DNA from: Phycisphaeraceae bacterium
GTDB lineage: Bacteria; Planctomycetota; Phycisphaerae; Phycisphaerales; SM1A02
Reading direction: 5' to 3'
DNA length: 64,000 nt
Assembly: GCA_019636735.1 (NCBI GenBank)
Contig: JAHBWY010000004.1
Span: 124,001-188,000 of the forward strand
Of this stretch, positions 37,321 to 45,525 are shown piece by piece. Position 1 is the first letter of the stretch; every line of letters starts with the position of its first letter. The notes under the pieces are model-generated. The model made no database searches. It saw nothing but the letters and a program-made list of their open reading frames with translations, and was not told the origin of the DNA. The position numbers and the translations under genes are program-made.

Positions 37321-38457
37321 ATGAGCCAGGATGCCGAACAGCCGCTGCTCGATGTGGCCGATCTCGCGGTCAGCTTCGACAACTCGAGTGCGCCCGATGC
37401 GCCGCGCGTGCAGGCGGTGGCGGGCGTGAACCTCAATGTCTATCCGCGCCAGACGCTGGCGGTGGTGGGCGAGTCAGGGTGCGGCAAGAGCGTGACCGCG
37501 ATGAGCACCATGCAGCTCATCCCCACGCCGCCCGGGCGCTACGACCGTGGCACGATCCTCTTCGAGGGGCGCGACATCCTGAGCCTCTCCGAGCGCGACA
37601 TGCTCCAGATCCGCGGCGGCAAGATCGCCATGATCTTCCAGGAGCCGATGACCAGCCTGAACCCCGTCTACACGATCGGCGATCAGATCATGGAGGCGGT
37701 CCTGCTGCATCAGAAGGTCTCGCCGCATGAGGCATGGGAGATCTCCACCAAGGCGCTCGCCGATGTCGGCATTCCGCGCCCCGCGGAGCGCATGGAGGCA
37801 TATCCGCACCAGTTCTCAGGCGGCATGCGTCAGCGCGTCATGATCGCCATGGCGCTCGCGTGCCAGCCGACGCTGCTCCTCGCCGATGAGCCGACGACGG
37901 CGCTCGATGTCACCATTCAGGCGCAGATCCTCGAGTTGCTGCTTGAGCTTCAGAACACGCGGAACATGGGCATCATGCTCATCACGCACAACCTCGGAGT
38001 GGTGGCGGAGAATGCCGATGTCGTCTGCGTGATGTACGCGGGGCGCGTGGTCGAGTACGCGCAGGTCTTCGAGCTCTTCGATCGGCCGCTGCATCCCTAC
38101 ACGCGGGCGCTCTTTGCGTCGATTCCGGGTCTGCGCGATGCGAAACACCGGCTGACAACAGTGGACGAGGTGGTCAACAATCCCGCCGAGTTCCGCCGTC
38201 TGCCCGGCAACGACAAGGGCGTGGTGGCATGGTGGCCCTTCATGCCGGCAGCGGAGCGGCCTCGTACCGTGCCCGGACGCGATGCCTATGCACTGCACCA
38301 GATCGAGCCGGGGCGCTGGGTGGCCTGCTGGCGCACCGAGGAGGTCGAAGCGATTTCATCGCCGCGCCCGCGCCTGACCTATCGCCGACATGATCAGCGT
38401 GGAAGTCGTGCAGTCGAGGGCGCGGTGAGCTCCGCGCCAGCGAAGGGGCCGTCATGA
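37321..38457 (+). CDS. oligopeptide-type ABC transporter ATP-binding protein (DppD/OppD-like)
   Basis: A 378-residue ATPase. Walker A is GESGCGKS near residue 50, the Q-loop [18 protein letters not shown] follows, the signature is [16 protein letters not shown] and Walker B is [12 protein letters not shown]. The C-terminal extension typical of OppD/DppD has [15 protein letters not shown]. The last 60 residues lack the full four-cysteine set seen in many DppD proteins. There is no DppF/OppF gene next to it, so it may act as a homodimer or pair with an ATPase coded elsewhere. It overlaps dut by ATGA at 38454-38457. Confidence 0.92.
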   Translation: MSQDAEQPLLDVADLAVSFDNSSAPDAPRVQAVAGVNLNVYPRQTLAVVGESGCGKSVTAMSTMQLIPTPPGRYDRGTILFEGRDILSLSERDMLQIRGGKIAMIFQEPMTSLNPVYTIGDQIMEAVLLHQKVSPHEAWEISTKALADVGIPRPAERMEAYPHQFSGGMRQRVMIAMALACQPTLLLADEPTTALDVTIQAQILELLLELQNTRNMGIMLITHNLGVVAENADVVCVMYAGRVVEYAQVFELFDRPLHPYTRALFASIPGLRDAKHRLTTVDEVVNNPAEFRRLPGNDKGVVAWWPFMPAAERPRTVPGRDAYALHQIEPGRWVACWRTEEVEAISSPRPRLTYRRHDQRGSRAVEGAVSSAPAKGPS

Positions 38458-38981
38458 ACCCCGCCGTCAGTCTCCATGGTGCGAGCGAGGCGACGACGGG
38501 TGACTCTCTCTCGACCCCGCTCGAAACGCGCGTGAGCGAGAGCGTGGTCTCGATCGGATGGCAGCGCCTTCACCCCGGTGCCATCATGCCGGCGCCGATG
38601 AGCGAGCTCGCCGCGGGCATGGATCTCTGCGCCGCGCTTGAAGCGCCGCGCGTGCTCGAGCCCGGCGACATCGCACTCATTCCATGTGGCTTTGCGATGG
38701 CGCTTCCGCCGGGCTACGAAGCGCAGGTGCGACCGCGCAGCGGGTTGGCGGTCAAGCATGGCATCGGCATGCCCAATGCGCCTGGAACGATCGATGCGGA
38801 CTATCGCGGTGAAGTGAAGGTTCCGCTCATCAATCTCGGCCGCGCCGCATTCACGGTGGAGCCGGGCATGCGAATCGCGCAAATGGTCATTGCCCGGGTT
38901 GAGCGGGCCCGGTTTGTCGCTTTGGAGAGCCTCGACGCCACGGCTCGGGGTGCCGGGGGCTTCGGCAGCACGGGTCACTGA
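38454..38981 (+). CDS. dut: dUTP diphosphatase
   Basis: A 175-residue trimeric dUTPase that removes dUTP and supplies dUMP for thymidylate synthesis. All five motifs are present: [45 protein letters not shown] and the C-terminal [10 protein letters not shown]. About 28 extra residues at the N-terminus precede the family core ([14 protein letters not shown]). The ATG overlaps the stop of the ABC ATPase gene, so translation is coupled, though no functional connection to transport is evident. The next gene begins 54 nt downstream. Confidence 0.96.
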   Translation: MNPAVSLHGASEATTGDSLSTPLETRVSESVVSIGWQRLHPGAIMPAPMSELAAGMDLCAALEAPRVLEPGDIALIPCGFAMALPPGYEAQVRPRSGLAVKHGIGMPNAPGTIDADYRGEVKVPLINLGRAAFTVEPGMRIAQMVIARVERARFVALESLDATARGAGGFGSTGH

Positions 38982-39035
38982 GCCCGTCGCCGGTTGACGA
39001 CCGAGTGGGGGAGCGCTTCGCATAGACTCGCCCCA

Positions 39036-40250
39036 ATGGCCACCACCACCGCCTCGTCGTCGACCGATGCTCCCGTCGGAGTCGCTGTTCCGCTGCTCGA
39101 TCTCAAGGCGCAGTACGCCACGCTGAGGAGTGAAATCGAGCCGGTCGTCCGCGAGGTGATCGAGAGCCAGTACTTCATTGGTGGACCCGCGATCGAGCGC
39201 TTGGAACGGGAGATCGCCGCCTATGTCCACACGAAGCATGCGATCGGCTGCGCGAATGGAAGCGACGCCATCGTTCTTGCGCTTCAGGCGCTGGGTGTGG
39301 GGCAGGGCGATGAGGTCATCGTGCCGACCTTCACTTTCTTCGCCACCGCCGGCAGCGTGGTCCGGCTTGGCGCTCGGCCCGTCTTCGTCGACTGCGATCC
39401 GGTCACCTACAACATCTGCCCCCGCAGCATCGAGGCGGCGCTGCCGTGCTGCCGGAAGTTGAAGGCGATCATGCCGGTGCACCTCTTCGGGCAGGCGGCC
39501 GACCTCGACGCGGTCCTGGCGATCGGCAAGGATCGCGGCGTGCCGGTGGTCGAGGATGCGGCTCAGGCGATCGGCACCGAAGACTCACGCGGCGTGCGCG
39601 TCGGCAGTCGCGGCGCGATCGGCACCTTCAGCTTCTTCCCGAGCAAGAATCTCGGCGGCTTCGGCGATGGCGGCATCATCTCGACGAACGACGATGCGCT
39701 TGCGGCGTCGATGCGACGCCTGCGCAATCACGGCATGGAACCGAAGTATGTGCATCATGAGGTCGGCATGAACTCCCGCCTCGATGCACTCCAGGCGGCG
39801 GTGCTCTCGGTGAAGCTGAAGCACCTCGACCAGTGGAGCGCGGCGCGGCAGGCCAACGCCGCGTGGTATGACCGCGCGCTGGCCCAAGCTGGTGCTCGTG
39901 ACAATCGCGAACCGGTCGATTCCGGCGGACTCGCGATCCGCACGCCGCTTCCGGCGCCGAAGGGAGCGAGGCACATCTACAACCAGTATGTCGTGCGCGT
40001 GCCTGCGGCCATCCGCGATGCGGTTCGCGACGATCTCGCCGCGAGGCGCATCGGAACCGAGGTCTACTACCCGATTCCGCTCCATCTCCAGACTTGCTTC
40101 GCCTCCCTCGGCGGTCGCCCGGGCATCCATCCCCACGCGGAGCGCGCGGCGGGCGAGGTGCTGGCACTGCCGATCTACGGCGAGCTCACCGAAGTCCAGC
40201 GTCGAGCCGTCGTCGATGCGCTCGTTGACTCCGTGAAGCGGCGCTCGTGA
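39036..40250 (+). CDS. DegT/DnrJ/EryC1/StrS-family aminotransferase
   Basis: A 404-residue PLP-dependent sugar aminotransferase. Family marks: VPLLDLKAQYATL at the start, GCANGSDAIVLALQALGVG, VEDAAQAIG, and the PLP-binding lysine K204 in FSFFPSKNLGGFGDGG; NSRLDALQAAVLSVKL is also typical. Such enzymes aminate keto-sugars of surface polysaccharides and glycoproteins. It overlaps the PIG-L deacetylase gene by GTGA, which suggests a common amino-sugar route. The start MATTT was chosen; an upstream in-frame ATG lies in a region without family match. Confidence 0.93.
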   Translation: MATTTASSSTDAPVGVAVPLLDLKAQYATLRSEIEPVVREVIESQYFIGGPAIERLEREIAAYVHTKHAIGCANGSDAIVLALQALGVGQGDEVIVPTFTFFATAGSVVRLGARPVFVDCDPVTYNICPRSIEAALPCCRKLKAIMPVHLFGQAADLDAVLAIGKDRGVPVVEDAAQAIGTEDSRGVRVGSRGAIGTFSFFPSKNLGGFGDGGIISTNDDALAASMRRLRNHGMEPKYVHHEVGMNSRLDALQAAVLSVKLKHLDQWSAARQANAAWYDRALAQAGARDNREPVDSGGLAIRTPLPAPKGARHIYNQYVVRVPAAIRDAVRDDLAARRIGTEVYYPIPLHLQTCFASLGGRPGIHPHAERAAGEVLALPIYGELTEVQRRAVVDALVDSVKRRS

Positions 40251-41053
40251 GCACGGAACGCCCCTTTCGACGCAAGCGTCTTCGCGCTCCCGAGGCAACG
40301 CGGGGAGGCCGCGCCGCTCGGCGCTCCGAGGCGGAGCGCGTGGGGCCCGTGGCACCCGGGCCCATGCGGGTGCTGGTGATTGCGCCGCACCCCGATGATG
40401 CCGAGCTTGCCATGGGCGGCACCATGGCGAAGTTGGCGGCGCGCGGCCACCGGGTGCATGTGCTTGACCTGACCGATGGCGAGCCGACCCCGTTCGGCAC
40501 GCCGGCGAAGCGCGCTCGTGAAGCGGCGCATGCGGCGAGGATCCTCGGCATTTCGCGCGAATGCCTCGGACTCGTGAACCGCGAGGTCACGCACACCGTG
40601 GCAGCGCGACATGCGGTCGCGGCCGTCATCCGGCGCGAAAGGCCTGATCTTCTGGTGGCGCCCTATCCCGAGGATGCGCACCCTGATCACATCGCCTCGA
40701 CGCGGATTGTGGAGGATGCGCGCTTCGATGCGAAGCTCACGCGCTCAGCGATTCCCGGTGAGCCCCACTGGACGCCGAGCCTCCTCTACTACTACGCCAC
40801 GCACCTGCGCATCGTGCCGCAGCCGAGCTTTGTCGTCGATACGAGCGGCTACGACGGTCGTCGTCGACGCGCGATCCTCGCCTATCGCAGCCAGTTCATC
40901 GAGCATCGGGGCAATCGCCGCGTCATCGATCAGAGGGATGCCTCGGCGAGTTACTTCGGTGGTCTGATCGGTGCCGAGAGCGGGGAGCCCTTCTTCAGCC
41001 GCGAAGTGATCGGGCTCGATCTGCCTGCGCCGCTTGCCGCGCGGCCGAGGTGA
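40247..41053 (+). CDS. PIG-L family deacetylase (BshB1-like)
   Basis: A 268-residue zinc-dependent N-deacetylase. The metal-binding motif VIAPHPDDAELAMGG lies near residue 45, and the second motif AHPDH near 145; YEDAHPD and FVVDTSGYDGRRRRAILAYRSQF are close to bacillithiol-synthesis deacetylase BshB1. Members remove acetyl from N-acetylglucosaminyl compounds. A basic N-terminal extension of about 38 residues precedes the core. No BshA or BshC gene is nearby, so a role in amino-sugar metabolism with the coupled aminotransferase is equally plausible. Confidence 0.9.
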   Translation: MSTERPFRRKRLRAPEATRGGRAARRSEAERVGPVAPGPMRVLVIAPHPDDAELAMGGTMAKLAARGHRVHVLDLTDGEPTPFGTPAKRAREAAHAARILGISRECLGLVNREVTHTVAARHAVAAVIRRERPDLLVAPYPEDAHPDHIASTRIVEDARFDAKLTRSAIPGEPHWTPSLLYYYATHLRIVPQPSFVVDTSGYDGRRRRAILAYRSQFIEHRGNRRVIDQRDASASYFGGLIGAESGEPFFSREVIGLDLPAPLAARPR

Positions 41054-41223
41054 GCCCGTCGCGGGCTTGAGCCGGAGGCTCGATGCACGCGCAAGTCTGA
41101 GTCTGACCATCGGCACCGAGACATCGTGCAGCGCGATCGTGTCGAGCTCCCGAGCGTTGCAAACGGTCACCGTGATCGTGTTGAGGACCCAAGCTCGGCA
41201 AAGGCCACCGCGATCGTGCTGCG
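41053..41223. repeat. intergenic hairpins and three degenerate 38-39 nt repeats
   Basis: Two small hairpins follow the PIG-L stop (AGCCCG/CGGGCT at 41053-41067 and GAGCC/GGCTC at 41069-41081) without a T-run. Then the core GCGATCGTGT or a close variant recurs at 41133, 41172 and 41210, spaced 39 and 38 nt; units two and three also share GGCAAAGGCCACCG-like sequence before the core. The region lies between convergent genes. It is too degenerate for CRISPR and codes for nothing I can support. Confidence 0.4.
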
Positions 41224-41274
41224 CCGCCGCACACGGCCACCGTGCGGCGCCGCTCCAGCGCAGGCGCAGCTCGC

Positions 41275-43473
41275 TCAAGGATCGAGCGATCGCCGCAACT
41301 GGAGTGTCATCTCGCGCATGAATGCATCGAGCGCATCCACCTGCTCCGTGTCACGCTGCCGTTCGGCGGTCAGGCGCTCCCTCGCCGCCCGCGCCAGCGA
41401 TGCGAGCTCAATGGAGCGGTCGCCCATGAAGGCGCCCGGAGCCGGCACGCCACCGACGCGACCGAGGGCCCCAGAGAGTCCATCGGGAAGTTCCACGAGC
41501 GCCGGCGCCAATCGTCGAAGAAGCGCCGCGCGGAGCCGCCACGCGGGCGACTCTGCATCGATCACGCGAAGGGCATCGGCGAGAGCGCGATCATTCTTGC
41601 GGGCCAGGGCCTCGATTGCGACGGCGATGCGCCCGCTCATGGCGTCGGTTGATCCGGGAATCCCGCCGATGTCATCCCATCCCCCCCAGCGCCCGATGAG
41701 TCTCGGGTTCGCCTCGGTTCGGGCGAGCGCCGCGACATCGTCCATCAAGTCGAGCAGTCGAAGCAAATCCTGGACATGACTCCACGCTTGTTCAGGTGCG
41801 CCATCGCTCCATCCCGCGGCCCACGCCTTCCTGCGCCGATCGATCTCACCGAGCAGTTCATTCATTCGCCCGGCGGTGAGGGCCATGGTGGAGGCATCGC
41901 CGCGCCGAAGCAGTCGCTCCACCTCGTGCTCGCGCACCCCGCGCCACTGGTCAAGAAACACCGTGAGTTGTCGTCGCGCTGACTCGGAGCGCGTGGGATC
42001 GCCGAGCTGGCCGAACCAGCCGCGCAGACGCGTCGAGAGACCGGGACCGTGGGAGATCGATCTCGCTTCAATCTCTGAGATCGCAGCGTCGGTGTCATCA
42101 AGTAGCGCGATCGAACGGAGCCGCCGGCGCTGGCTCTCGAGCAGGGTGATGATGGCGGGGTCCGTCGTTGAAGTCGCGGCATTCGCCAAGGACTCCACCT
42201 GCCGCATGACCGGGTCCTCACCCAAGAGAGCTTCGCGCGCAAGTTGCCGCCGCATCACACGCACCTGGCGGCTCACTTCACGCTCTTCAAGTCTTCGGGC
42301 CTCGACCATGGTGGCCAGCAGATCGCCGACCATCCGAAGGCGTTCCGAAGCGTCGGCCACCCTCTCGGAGTTGGGATCGGCGAGCGCCTGAAGCGCCTTC
42401 AGCAGTCGAGTGGGATCGACCGGCCCGCGCCCGGCATTCGAGCCGCGCGGTCGGATGAGCGCGTCGGCCGTTGAGATCGCTCGTTCGAAGGCCCTGGCAT
42501 GGGCGAGCGCCGCAAGGGCCGACTCGCGGCTCTCCGCGATGGCGCTCGCGCGGATGGCGCTGACCATTCGGCGCGAGAAGGCCTGGCGCAGCGTGGGAGG
42601 AAGCCAGGGGACCCCTTCGATCCGCTGCGCGATCTCGGGGACGGCGACGAGTGCGGCTCCGAGAGGCGCGATCCTCGACGCAAGGTCGGGCCACTGCTCG
42701 ACGAGCGAGAGCGATGTCGCCACTTCCCCAAGCGCCTCGGCGATCTCGGCGGAAGGCGGATGGGCGGCCAAGGCGTCGGTGAGCTTCGATGACCAGGATG
42801 AACTCACCGCATCATCGACCGACGCGGGGCGCGCTTCGCGCTCACCCGCACCGACCTCGGTGAGCATTGGCCAGTGATCGTGGAGCGGGGGAAGCGACGC
42901 CGCCTTGAGCGCCGGTGCCAGTCCGAGGAGCAAGGCCTGCGTCGTCAATGGAAGTTCGCTGACCGCGCTTGCACGAAGCGACCCGAGCGCGGAGTCGCGA
43001 AAGCGCTCGAGCGCCTGGTGGGTGTCGTCATCCGGACCGAGGGTGGGAAGCGAGCGGAGAAAGGTGTCGAAGTCGCCTCGAGCCTCGGCGAGTCGAAAGC
43101 CCGCCACCACCACCCGATCATCGGGCGAAGTGTGGCCATCGCCACGGACGAGGAGTTCGCTCGCCGCCATCCGCAGGGCGATGCCACACTCGAGGACGAG
43201 AAGAGCCTGGCCGTCGCTCGTGGCCGAGGTGCGCCGGAGCGACTCGATTTCGCGCGCGAGTTGATCGGCGAGCAGTGACGCGGCGCCGGGAACGGGCCAC
43301 CGTGGCCTGGAAGGCGCGCTTGAGAGATCGAGGTCCTGAAGCGCCGCCCCTCCCACGGTCGTGCCGCTGAGCACGGCGCTGAGCGCGGCGCCGAGCACGG
43401 AGCTCGACAGCCGCGTTCGACGGTCGGCGAGCGCAGTGACTGGAGCCCTTCGGTGCTCGCGTGCGCCTCTCAT
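41275..43473 (-). CDS. large exported protein of unknown function, coupled to truA
   Basis: A 732-residue protein. The ATG at 43473 overlaps the truA stop (ATGA at 43473-43470), so it was preferred to an earlier ATG inside truA. The N-terminus has basic residues and then a hydrophobic stretch (LSSSVLGAALSAVLSGTTVGGAAL), so export or membrane attachment is likely. The rest is almost all helical, rich in Ala, Leu, Arg and Glu, without Cys clusters or repeats I can align. Blocks such as LLRLLDLMDDVAALARTEANP and IGRWGGWDDIGGIPGSTDAM stand out. I do not recognise a family and assign no function. Confidence 0.75.
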   Translation of the reverse strand: MRGAREHRRAPVTALADRRTRLSSSVLGAALSAVLSGTTVGGAALQDLDLSSAPSRPRWPVPGAASLLADQLAREIESLRRTSATSDGQALLVLECGIALRMAASELLVRGDGHTSPDDRVVVAGFRLAEARGDFDTFLRSLPTLGPDDDTHQALERFRDSALGSLRASAVSELPLTTQALLLGLAPALKAASLPPLHDHWPMLTEVGAGEREARPASVDDAVSSSWSSKLTDALAAHPPSAEIAEALGEVATSLSLVEQWPDLASRIAPLGAALVAVPEIAQRIEGVPWLPPTLRQAFSRRMVSAIRASAIAESRESALAALAHARAFERAISTADALIRPRGSNAGRGPVDPTRLLKALQALADPNSERVADASERLRMVGDLLATMVEARRLEEREVSRQVRVMRRQLAREALLGEDPVMRQVESLANAATSTTDPAIITLLESQRRRLRSIALLDDTDAAISEIEARSISHGPGLSTRLRGWFGQLGDPTRSESARRQLTVFLDQWRGVREHEVERLLRRGDASTMALTAGRMNELLGEIDRRRKAWAAGWSDGAPEQAWSHVQDLLRLLDLMDDVAALARTEANPRLIGRWGGWDDIGGIPGSTDAMSGRIAVAIEALARKNDRALADALRVIDAESPAWRLRAALLRRLAPALVELPDGLSGALGRVGGVPAPGAFMGDRSIELASLARAARERLTAERQRDTEQVDALDAFMREMTLQLRRSLDP

Positions 43474-44258
43474 GATTCGAGGGTCCACCAAGGCGCGAGA
43501 TGAATCCACTCGAGGCGCAGACCATGGGGCGGCAGCGTGGGTCCGGCGCGTGATCGATCACGCGACTCGAGGATCTCGCGAATCGAGGATGGCGCGAGGC
43601 GTCCGCGCCCGACCTCGACGAGCGTGCCCGCGATGATTCGCACCATGTTGTAAAGAAACCCCGGACCTGCGACATCGATCTCGAGGTCATGGTCGCCGCG
43701 CACCCGAACTCGGCAGAGGTGAACTCGACGCACGGTGTGGGCACGCCCGTGATCGACTCGTGTCATGGCAAGAAAGTCATGCTCGCCTTCAAAGAGGGGC
43801 GCCGCATGACGCATGGCGTCGACATCGAGTCGATGCCAAGTGTGCCAGATCATGCGCCGATCGAAGAGCGGGGGAGGCTCGCCTGAGTCGAGGCCGTGCC
43901 GAATGCGATAGCGATATCCCTTGCTTGCACAATGCACCGAAGGATCGAAATCTTCCGGCACGCGGAAGGCCGTCCGGACTTGGACATCGTCCGGCAGCCG
44001 AGAGGTAATCGCCTGAGCCAGTCGCTCGACCGGGATGCGGGTTTCGGCAGTAAATGCAGCAATCTGGTCCAAGGCATGCACCCCCGCATCCGTCCGGCTT
44101 GCGCCCTTGAGCGGGACCATCACCCCCAGGGCCTCGGCCAGGGCCGCTTCCACCACAGCCTGGACCGTCCGCGGAGCCTCCCCGGACGCTGGATCCTGCC
44201 TCTGCCAACCATGAAAGTCCGTGCCCTCATAGGCAATGTGGAGACGAAAGCGGGGCAC
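43470..44258 (-). CDS. truA: tRNA pseudouridine(38-40) synthase
   Basis: A 262-residue pseudouridine synthase that modifies positions 38-40 of the tRNA anticodon arm. The catalytic Asp57 lies in GASRTDAGVHAL, and FRLHIAYEGTDFHGWQRQ opens the protein as expected. CASKGYRYRI and PGFLYNMVRIIAGTLVEVG are also conserved. Length and domain content are normal. It heads a two-gene unit with the unknown exported protein. Confidence 0.97.
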   Translation of the reverse strand: MPRFRLHIAYEGTDFHGWQRQDPASGEAPRTVQAVVEAALAEALGVMVPLKGASRTDAGVHALDQIAAFTAETRIPVERLAQAITSRLPDDVQVRTAFRVPEDFDPSVHCASKGYRYRIRHGLDSGEPPPLFDRRMIWHTWHRLDVDAMRHAAPLFEGEHDFLAMTRVDHGRAHTVRRVHLCRVRVRGDHDLEIDVAGPGFLYNMVRIIAGTLVEVGRGRLAPSSIREILESRDRSRAGPTLPPHGLRLEWIHLAPWWTLES

Positions 44259-44314
44259 ACATTCATTATCGTCGCTCGTGGGCGATCTTGACGCGAGAAC
44301 TCACCATTCGCCTC

Positions 44315-44342
44315 TTGTACCGGACTCGGGTGGGGTTACGAT
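44315..44342 (+). promoter_or_regulatory. candidate sigma-70 promoter of the dockerin-protein gene
   Basis: TTGTAC at 44315-44320 and TACGAT at 44337-44342 are spaced by 16 nt and lie about 80 nt before the start codon at 44425. The match to consensus is moderate. The divergent truA start is 57 nt upstream of the -35. Placement is from inspection only. Confidence 0.35.
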
Positions 44343-44424
44343 TTCGAAACCGGTCCCCACGACAGGGCGAAGCCTCGCCCCGGTGCGTCCGGTCTTCAGA
44401 CCTTCATTTCTCCAGGAGAGACAG

Positions 44425-45489
44425 ATGCGAAAGTGGTTCGTAGGTTCAGCCCTCGTCGCGGCCAGCGCAGGCATGGCCATGGCCGACTCCTTCATCGTGA
44501 TCGATGGGACCGCAGATTCGAAGTACGGCCCCCCCGTGGCGATTCAGAACACCCTCACCGGCTTCGGCAACGCCGACCTCGGCTTGACCGGCTGGTGCAA
44601 CGGCTCAGAACTCGATTCGGCCTACGCCTTCCTTGATGTGGATGGCGGATACCTCTACCTCCTTTTCGCGGGCAACCTCGAGAGCAACTTCAACAAGCTT
44701 GAAGTCTTCATCGACGCAGGCGTCGGTGGTCAGAATCAACTCCGCGGTGACAATCCCGATGTCGACTTCGATGGCCTGAACCGAATGGGCTTTCTCAACG
44801 ACGACCAGCCCGGTCTGAAGTTCGACGAGGGCTTTGAGGCGTCGTTCTGGTTCAGCGCCACCTGCGGCAATGTGGATGATCAATTCGCGCTCTTCGCCAA
44901 TGCGGCGCAGGTCCTTCCCGAGGGGGGCGGCCAGGGCGCGTACCTCGGCACCTGCGGCGACGGTGAGACGATCTTCTCGGCGCTTGGCATCGATGTCTCA
45001 ATCAACAACTCCAACACGCGTGGCGTCGAGGGCGGCAATGGCGGCGCTGGTGTCGGCGGCAGCGTGACGACCGGGCTCGAGGTTCGCATCCCGCTGGCCC
45101 TCCTCGGTTGGACCGATGGCCCCATCAAGGTCTGCGCGTTCATCAACGGCCAGGGCCATGACTATGTGTCGAACCAGTTCCTCGGCGGAGTGGGCGGTCT
45201 TCCGAACCTCTCCTGCGGGCCAGAAGATTGCAACTACATCGATCCGCGGAACATCGATCTCTCGCAGATCGCCGGCAACCAGTACTTCGTGATCAATGGC
45301 GGCGAGGAGCCCAATCCCTGCCCCGCCGATCTCAGTGGCGACGGCTCGGTCAGCGGCGCTGACATTGCCATCGTGCTGGGTTCCTGGGGGCCGTGTGACG
45401 GCTGCGCTGCGGACCTGAACAATGACGGCGTCGTGAACGGCGCGGACATCGCCATCATCCTCGGCGCGTGGGGACCCTGCCCCGAGTGA
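44425..45489 (+). CDS. secreted protein with C-terminal GC-type dockerin domain
   Basis: A 354-residue protein. A clear signal peptide (MRKWFVGSALVAASAGMAMA, cleavage after AMA) leads a beta-rich domain of about 270 residues with many Gly, Asn and Asp. The C-terminus has two calcium-loop repeats: ADLSGDGSVSGADIAIVLGSW and ADLNNDGVVNGADIAIILGAW (21 residues each, shown here as family marks), separated by GPCDGC. This Cys-Gly dockerin type is frequent in Phycisphaerae and may anchor proteins to the surface. AGGAGAG lies 8 nt before the ATG. It faces the sugar-transporter operon tail to tail. Substrate or partner unknown. Confidence 0.88.
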   Translation: MRKWFVGSALVAASAGMAMADSFIVIDGTADSKYGPPVAIQNTLTGFGNADLGLTGWCNGSELDSAYAFLDVDGGYLYLLFAGNLESNFNKLEVFIDAGVGGQNQLRGDNPDVDFDGLNRMGFLNDDQPGLKFDEGFEASFWFSATCGNVDDQFALFANAAQVLPEGGGQGAYLGTCGDGETIFSALGIDVSINNSNTRGVEGGNGGAGVGGSVTTGLEVRIPLALLGWTDGPIKVCAFINGQGHDYVSNQFLGGVGGLPNLSCGPEDCNYIDPRNIDLSQIAGNQYFVINGGEEPNPCPADLSGDGSVSGADIAIVLGSWGPCDGCAADLNNDGVVNGADIAIILGAWGPCPE

Positions 45490-45494
45490 TGCGG

Positions 45495-45511
45495 GACCGC
45501 GCTCCGCGGTC
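45495..45511. terminator. candidate bidirectional terminator between convergent genes
   Basis: GACCGCG and CGCGGTC form a perfect 7-bp stem with a CTC loop in the 36-nt gap between the dockerin-protein gene (plus) and the ATPase gene (minus). A short TTCG follows on the plus side; no T-run is present, so strength is uncertain. Confidence 0.45.
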
Positions 45512-45525
45512 TTCGACAGCCTGAT

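Noticed and set aside
41133..41223. Possible CRISPR array
   Set aside because: Only three degenerate units with a short shared core, no uniform spacers and no cas genes in the window.
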